From Paenibacillus agricola (GTDB lineage Bacteria; Bacillota; Bacilli; Paenibacillales; NBRC-103111): a DNA stretch of 64,000 bases. Shown in pieces: positions 62,362 to 64,000 of the stretch. Under the pieces are notes generated by a model that ran no database searches, was not told the origin of the DNA, and saw nothing but the letters and a program-made list of their open reading frames with translations. Every line of letters begins with the position of its first letter. Within the stretch, counting starts at the first letter, position 1. The position numbers were made by a program, and so were the translations under genes. The stretch spans positions 62,001 to 126,000 of the forward strand of contig NZ_JAAOIW010000004.1 of NCBI RefSeq assembly GCF_011440305.1, in the 5' to 3' direction.

Positions 62362-64000
62362 TTAAGAATTGAATATTTTGTGGTAGCCTTGCCGTTTCGG
62401 ATCACTTTCAACATCCAGGTTATCCTCTACAGCCAACCAGTTCCGGATCATCGAAAGCAGCTGGGCACTATTAACTGGCTTGGTAATATAATCGGAGGCA
62501 CCTGCTTCCAGACATTGCTCACGGTCGCCTTTCATCGCTTTGGCAGTCAAAGCAATAATCGGAAGCTCCTTGAACTCTGCTTTCTCCCGGATTGTACGTG
62601 TCGTTTCATAGCCATCCATCACCGGCATCATAATATCCATTAACACAATTTGAATATCCGGCGTTTGCTCAAGGATCGTAATCGCGTCATGTCCGTTCTC
62701 GGCTGCAATCACCTTCATCCCATGGCGTTCCAAAATCGTCGTTAAAGCGAAAATATTGCGGATATCATCATCAACAACCAGCACCTTTTTCGTCTCGATC
62801 ATCGCATCGGATTGCAGGTGGTTGACAAGTGTTTCCTTGGGCCCCTCTGGAAGATTCTCCGCATTCCTGTGTAGGAACAGAGTTGTTTCATCAATAATTT
62901 GAATCGGCGACTTCACTTCCTTGACCACTGCCGTCCTGATCAATTCATCCAGCTCATTGGCTTCCTCGGGTGACAGCTTTCTGCTTGTATGAACCACGAT
63001 TGGCAGGTATTTATTTTTGGAGATTTTTTGCATTTCGCGCACCAATTGAATGACGGACATATCCGACAAATCATTGTCGATAAGCACGCAGTCAAAGCTT
63101 TTGCTTTTAAATTGGTTCAGTGCTTTGCGGGAAGTATCCACGGCGACAATTTTGATATCTTTATTTTCGAGCAAATTCATAAATTGCTTACGCCTTGCCT
63201 CATCACTTACCACAACGAGCAGCTGGTGTACCGCTTTGTCCGCAAAGTTATTTAATTTGTCCAATGCATTTTCCAGATCTTCTTTCGTTACAGGCTTACA
63301 AATGTAATCATACACGCCTTTTTGCATCAATTGAATAACATCTTCCTCTACAGAAATGACGCATACCGGAATATGGCGGGCATTCATATCATTTTTCAAA
63401 TGCTCAATGACGATCCAGCCATCTGTATCCTTGAGGTGTAGATCCAAAGTGATCGCAATGGGTTTATATTGGTTGGCAAGCTCTAAAGCATTCGAGCCCT
63501 TGTTCGTAAGGATCACTTTGATCCCCTTTTTGCGCAGTGCATCCAGCAGAATTTCATTAAACTTCTGGTCATCCTCAATGATTAAGAATACACGGTCCCC
63601 CGGCAGGATATTGTCCCGATCATCAATCACTTCCTCTTCCGTATTCAATTGGAAGGTTCTAGTCCGTTTGGGCGGCGTGACATCAATGACCTCCGAAATG
63701 TACTTTGGCTTCACCTCGGGCTCTATCATATCGGTTTCAAACGGCAGGTACAGATTAAAGGTGCTGCCTTGACCAACCATACTGAAGAGGGTCAGCTCTC
63801 CACCCAGCATCGTTGCAATTTCACGTGAAATCGCAAGGCCCAGACCAGTTCCGCCATATTCCCGATTTGTACTGCCATCAGCTTGCTGGAACGCTTCGAA
63901 TATAATTTGCTGCTTTTCCTTAGGGATGCCGATACCTGTATCACTTACCGAGAAGCAAAGTACACCTTTTGCGCGATTCAGCACATCGTTGTTAGGGCTC
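62362..64000 (-). CDS. Hybrid sensor kinase, C-terminal part, with three receiver domains
   Basis: The frame is open to the right edge, so the N-terminus is outside. Visible from the edge: the end of the GHKL ATPase domain (VSDTGIGIPKEKQQ, REYGGTGLGLAIS), then receiver 1 (RVFLIIEDDQKFNE, phospho-Asp in ITLDLHLKDTDGW), receiver 2 (LLVVVSDEARRKQ, with Asp in VLIDNDLSDMS; the N-terminal acidic pair is degenerate) and receiver 3 (KVLVVDDDIRNIFA, VLMDIMMPVMDGYE, Lys in YITKP). At least 546 residues seen. Such multi-receiver hybrids often carry PAS/GAF/HAMP sensing domains upstream. The visible receivers likely pass phosphate to an HPt protein. Confidence 0.9.
   Translation of the reverse strand, partial: SPNNDVLNRAKGVLCFSVSDTGIGIPKEKQQIIFEAFQQADGSTNREYGGTGLGLAISREIATMLGGELTLFSMVGQGSTFNLYLPFETDMIEPEVKPKYISEVIDVTPPKRTRTFQLNTEEEVIDDRDNILPGDRVFLIIEDDQKFNEILLDALRKKGIKVILTNKGSNALELANQYKPIAITLDLHLKDTDGWIVIEHLKNDMNARHIPVCVISVEEDVIQLMQKGVYDYICKPVTKEDLENALDKLNNFADKAVHQLLVVVSDEARRKQFMNLLENKDIKIVAVDTSRKALNQFKSKSFDCVLIDNDLSDMSVIQLVREMQKISKNKYLPIVVHTSRKLSPEEANELDELIRTAVVKEVKSPIQIIDETTLFLHRNAENLPEGPKETLVNHLQSDAMIETKKVLVVDDDIRNIFALTTILERHGMKVIAAENGHDAITILEQTPDIQIVLMDIMMPVMDGYETTRTIREKAEFKELPIIALTAKAMKGDREQCLEAGASDYITKPVNSAQLLSMIRNWLAVEDNLDVESDPKRQGYHKIFNS

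Overview
The window looks like a piece of the chromosome of a spore-forming, low-to-moderate GC Firmicute, most probably Paenibacillus or a close relative. This rests on strong AGGAGG-type ribosome binding sites, TTG and GTG starts, a Bacillus-like des-desK-desR cold-shock operon, QueF, OhrR, CtaG/Sco, DUF1450, DUF3231 and DUF6526 proteins, and a copper-amine-oxidase stalk protein. No rRNA, tRNA, CRISPR array, phage or complete insertion sequence was seen. The species is inferred from family resemblance read by eye, not from a database search.

Layout. 1-2.9 kb: a spermidine-synthase-like gene cut by the left edge, an AraC regulator and a soluble two-PAS histidine kinase. 3-6.1 kb: fatty-acid desaturase and its DesK/DesR thermosensor pair. 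6.1-8 kb: glutathione peroxidase with an OhrR-like repressor, then queF. 8-11.8 kb: a DHA2 efflux pump, a NagZ-like lipoprotein and a DEDD exonuclease. 11.8-15.6 kb: small and secreted proteins, cyclopropane fatty acid synthase, and a polytopic membrane protein preceded by a large structured-RNA candidate. 15.8-19.7 kb: Rieske protein plus amidohydrolase with an AraC regulator, and an MsrA-MsrB fusion whose MsrB active-site Cys is missing. 19.8-23.5 kb: cysJI sulfite reductase. 23.7-27.8 kb: a dehydrogenase, an NAD(P)-binding protein, and a PhyH dioxygenase with an AraC regulator. 27.9-31 kb: a broken gene, then a large effector-like protein with an adjacent small protein of secretion-chaperone type. 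31-39.4 kb: ABC exporter, Sco and CtaG (copper delivery to cytochrome oxidase), aldo/keto reductase, CAP-domain lipoprotein, a solitary cytosine-5 DNA methyltransferase and rlmN.

39.5-49 kb: a dead rhamnogalacturonan-lyase gene, then a quinone/electrophile-stress neighbourhood (alpha/beta hydrolase, pirin, MhqR-like MarR regulator, DoxX, galE, FMN azoreductase, Old Yellow Enzyme and an ArsR regulator). The MarR regulator and DoxX share an 18-bp operator-like palindrome. 49.2-52.1 kb: a four-gene operon (DUF3231 protein, two membrane proteins built from one repeated module, and a glycine-zipper protein) of unknown function. 52.2-54.4 kb: DUF1450 protein and a cupin dioxygenase divergent from a LysR regulator with a perfect LysR box. 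54.5-58.3 kb: a SWIM-SNF2 helicase and an orphan Imm22-like immunity protein. 58.5-59.7 kb: intact nagB followed by a nagA destroyed by a frameshift and an internal deletion. 59.8-64 kb: a MarR/efflux-pump pair with twin operators on the pump promoter, a DUF6526 protein, and the C-terminal part of a hybrid kinase with three receiver domains running off the right edge.

The most promising undescribed items are the effector/chaperone-like pair at 28.4-30.9 kb, the repeated-module membrane operon at 49.3-52.1 kb, and the folded RNA element at 15.45-15.59 kb. Gene decay is notable: at least three clear pseudogenes and two or three smaller remnants.
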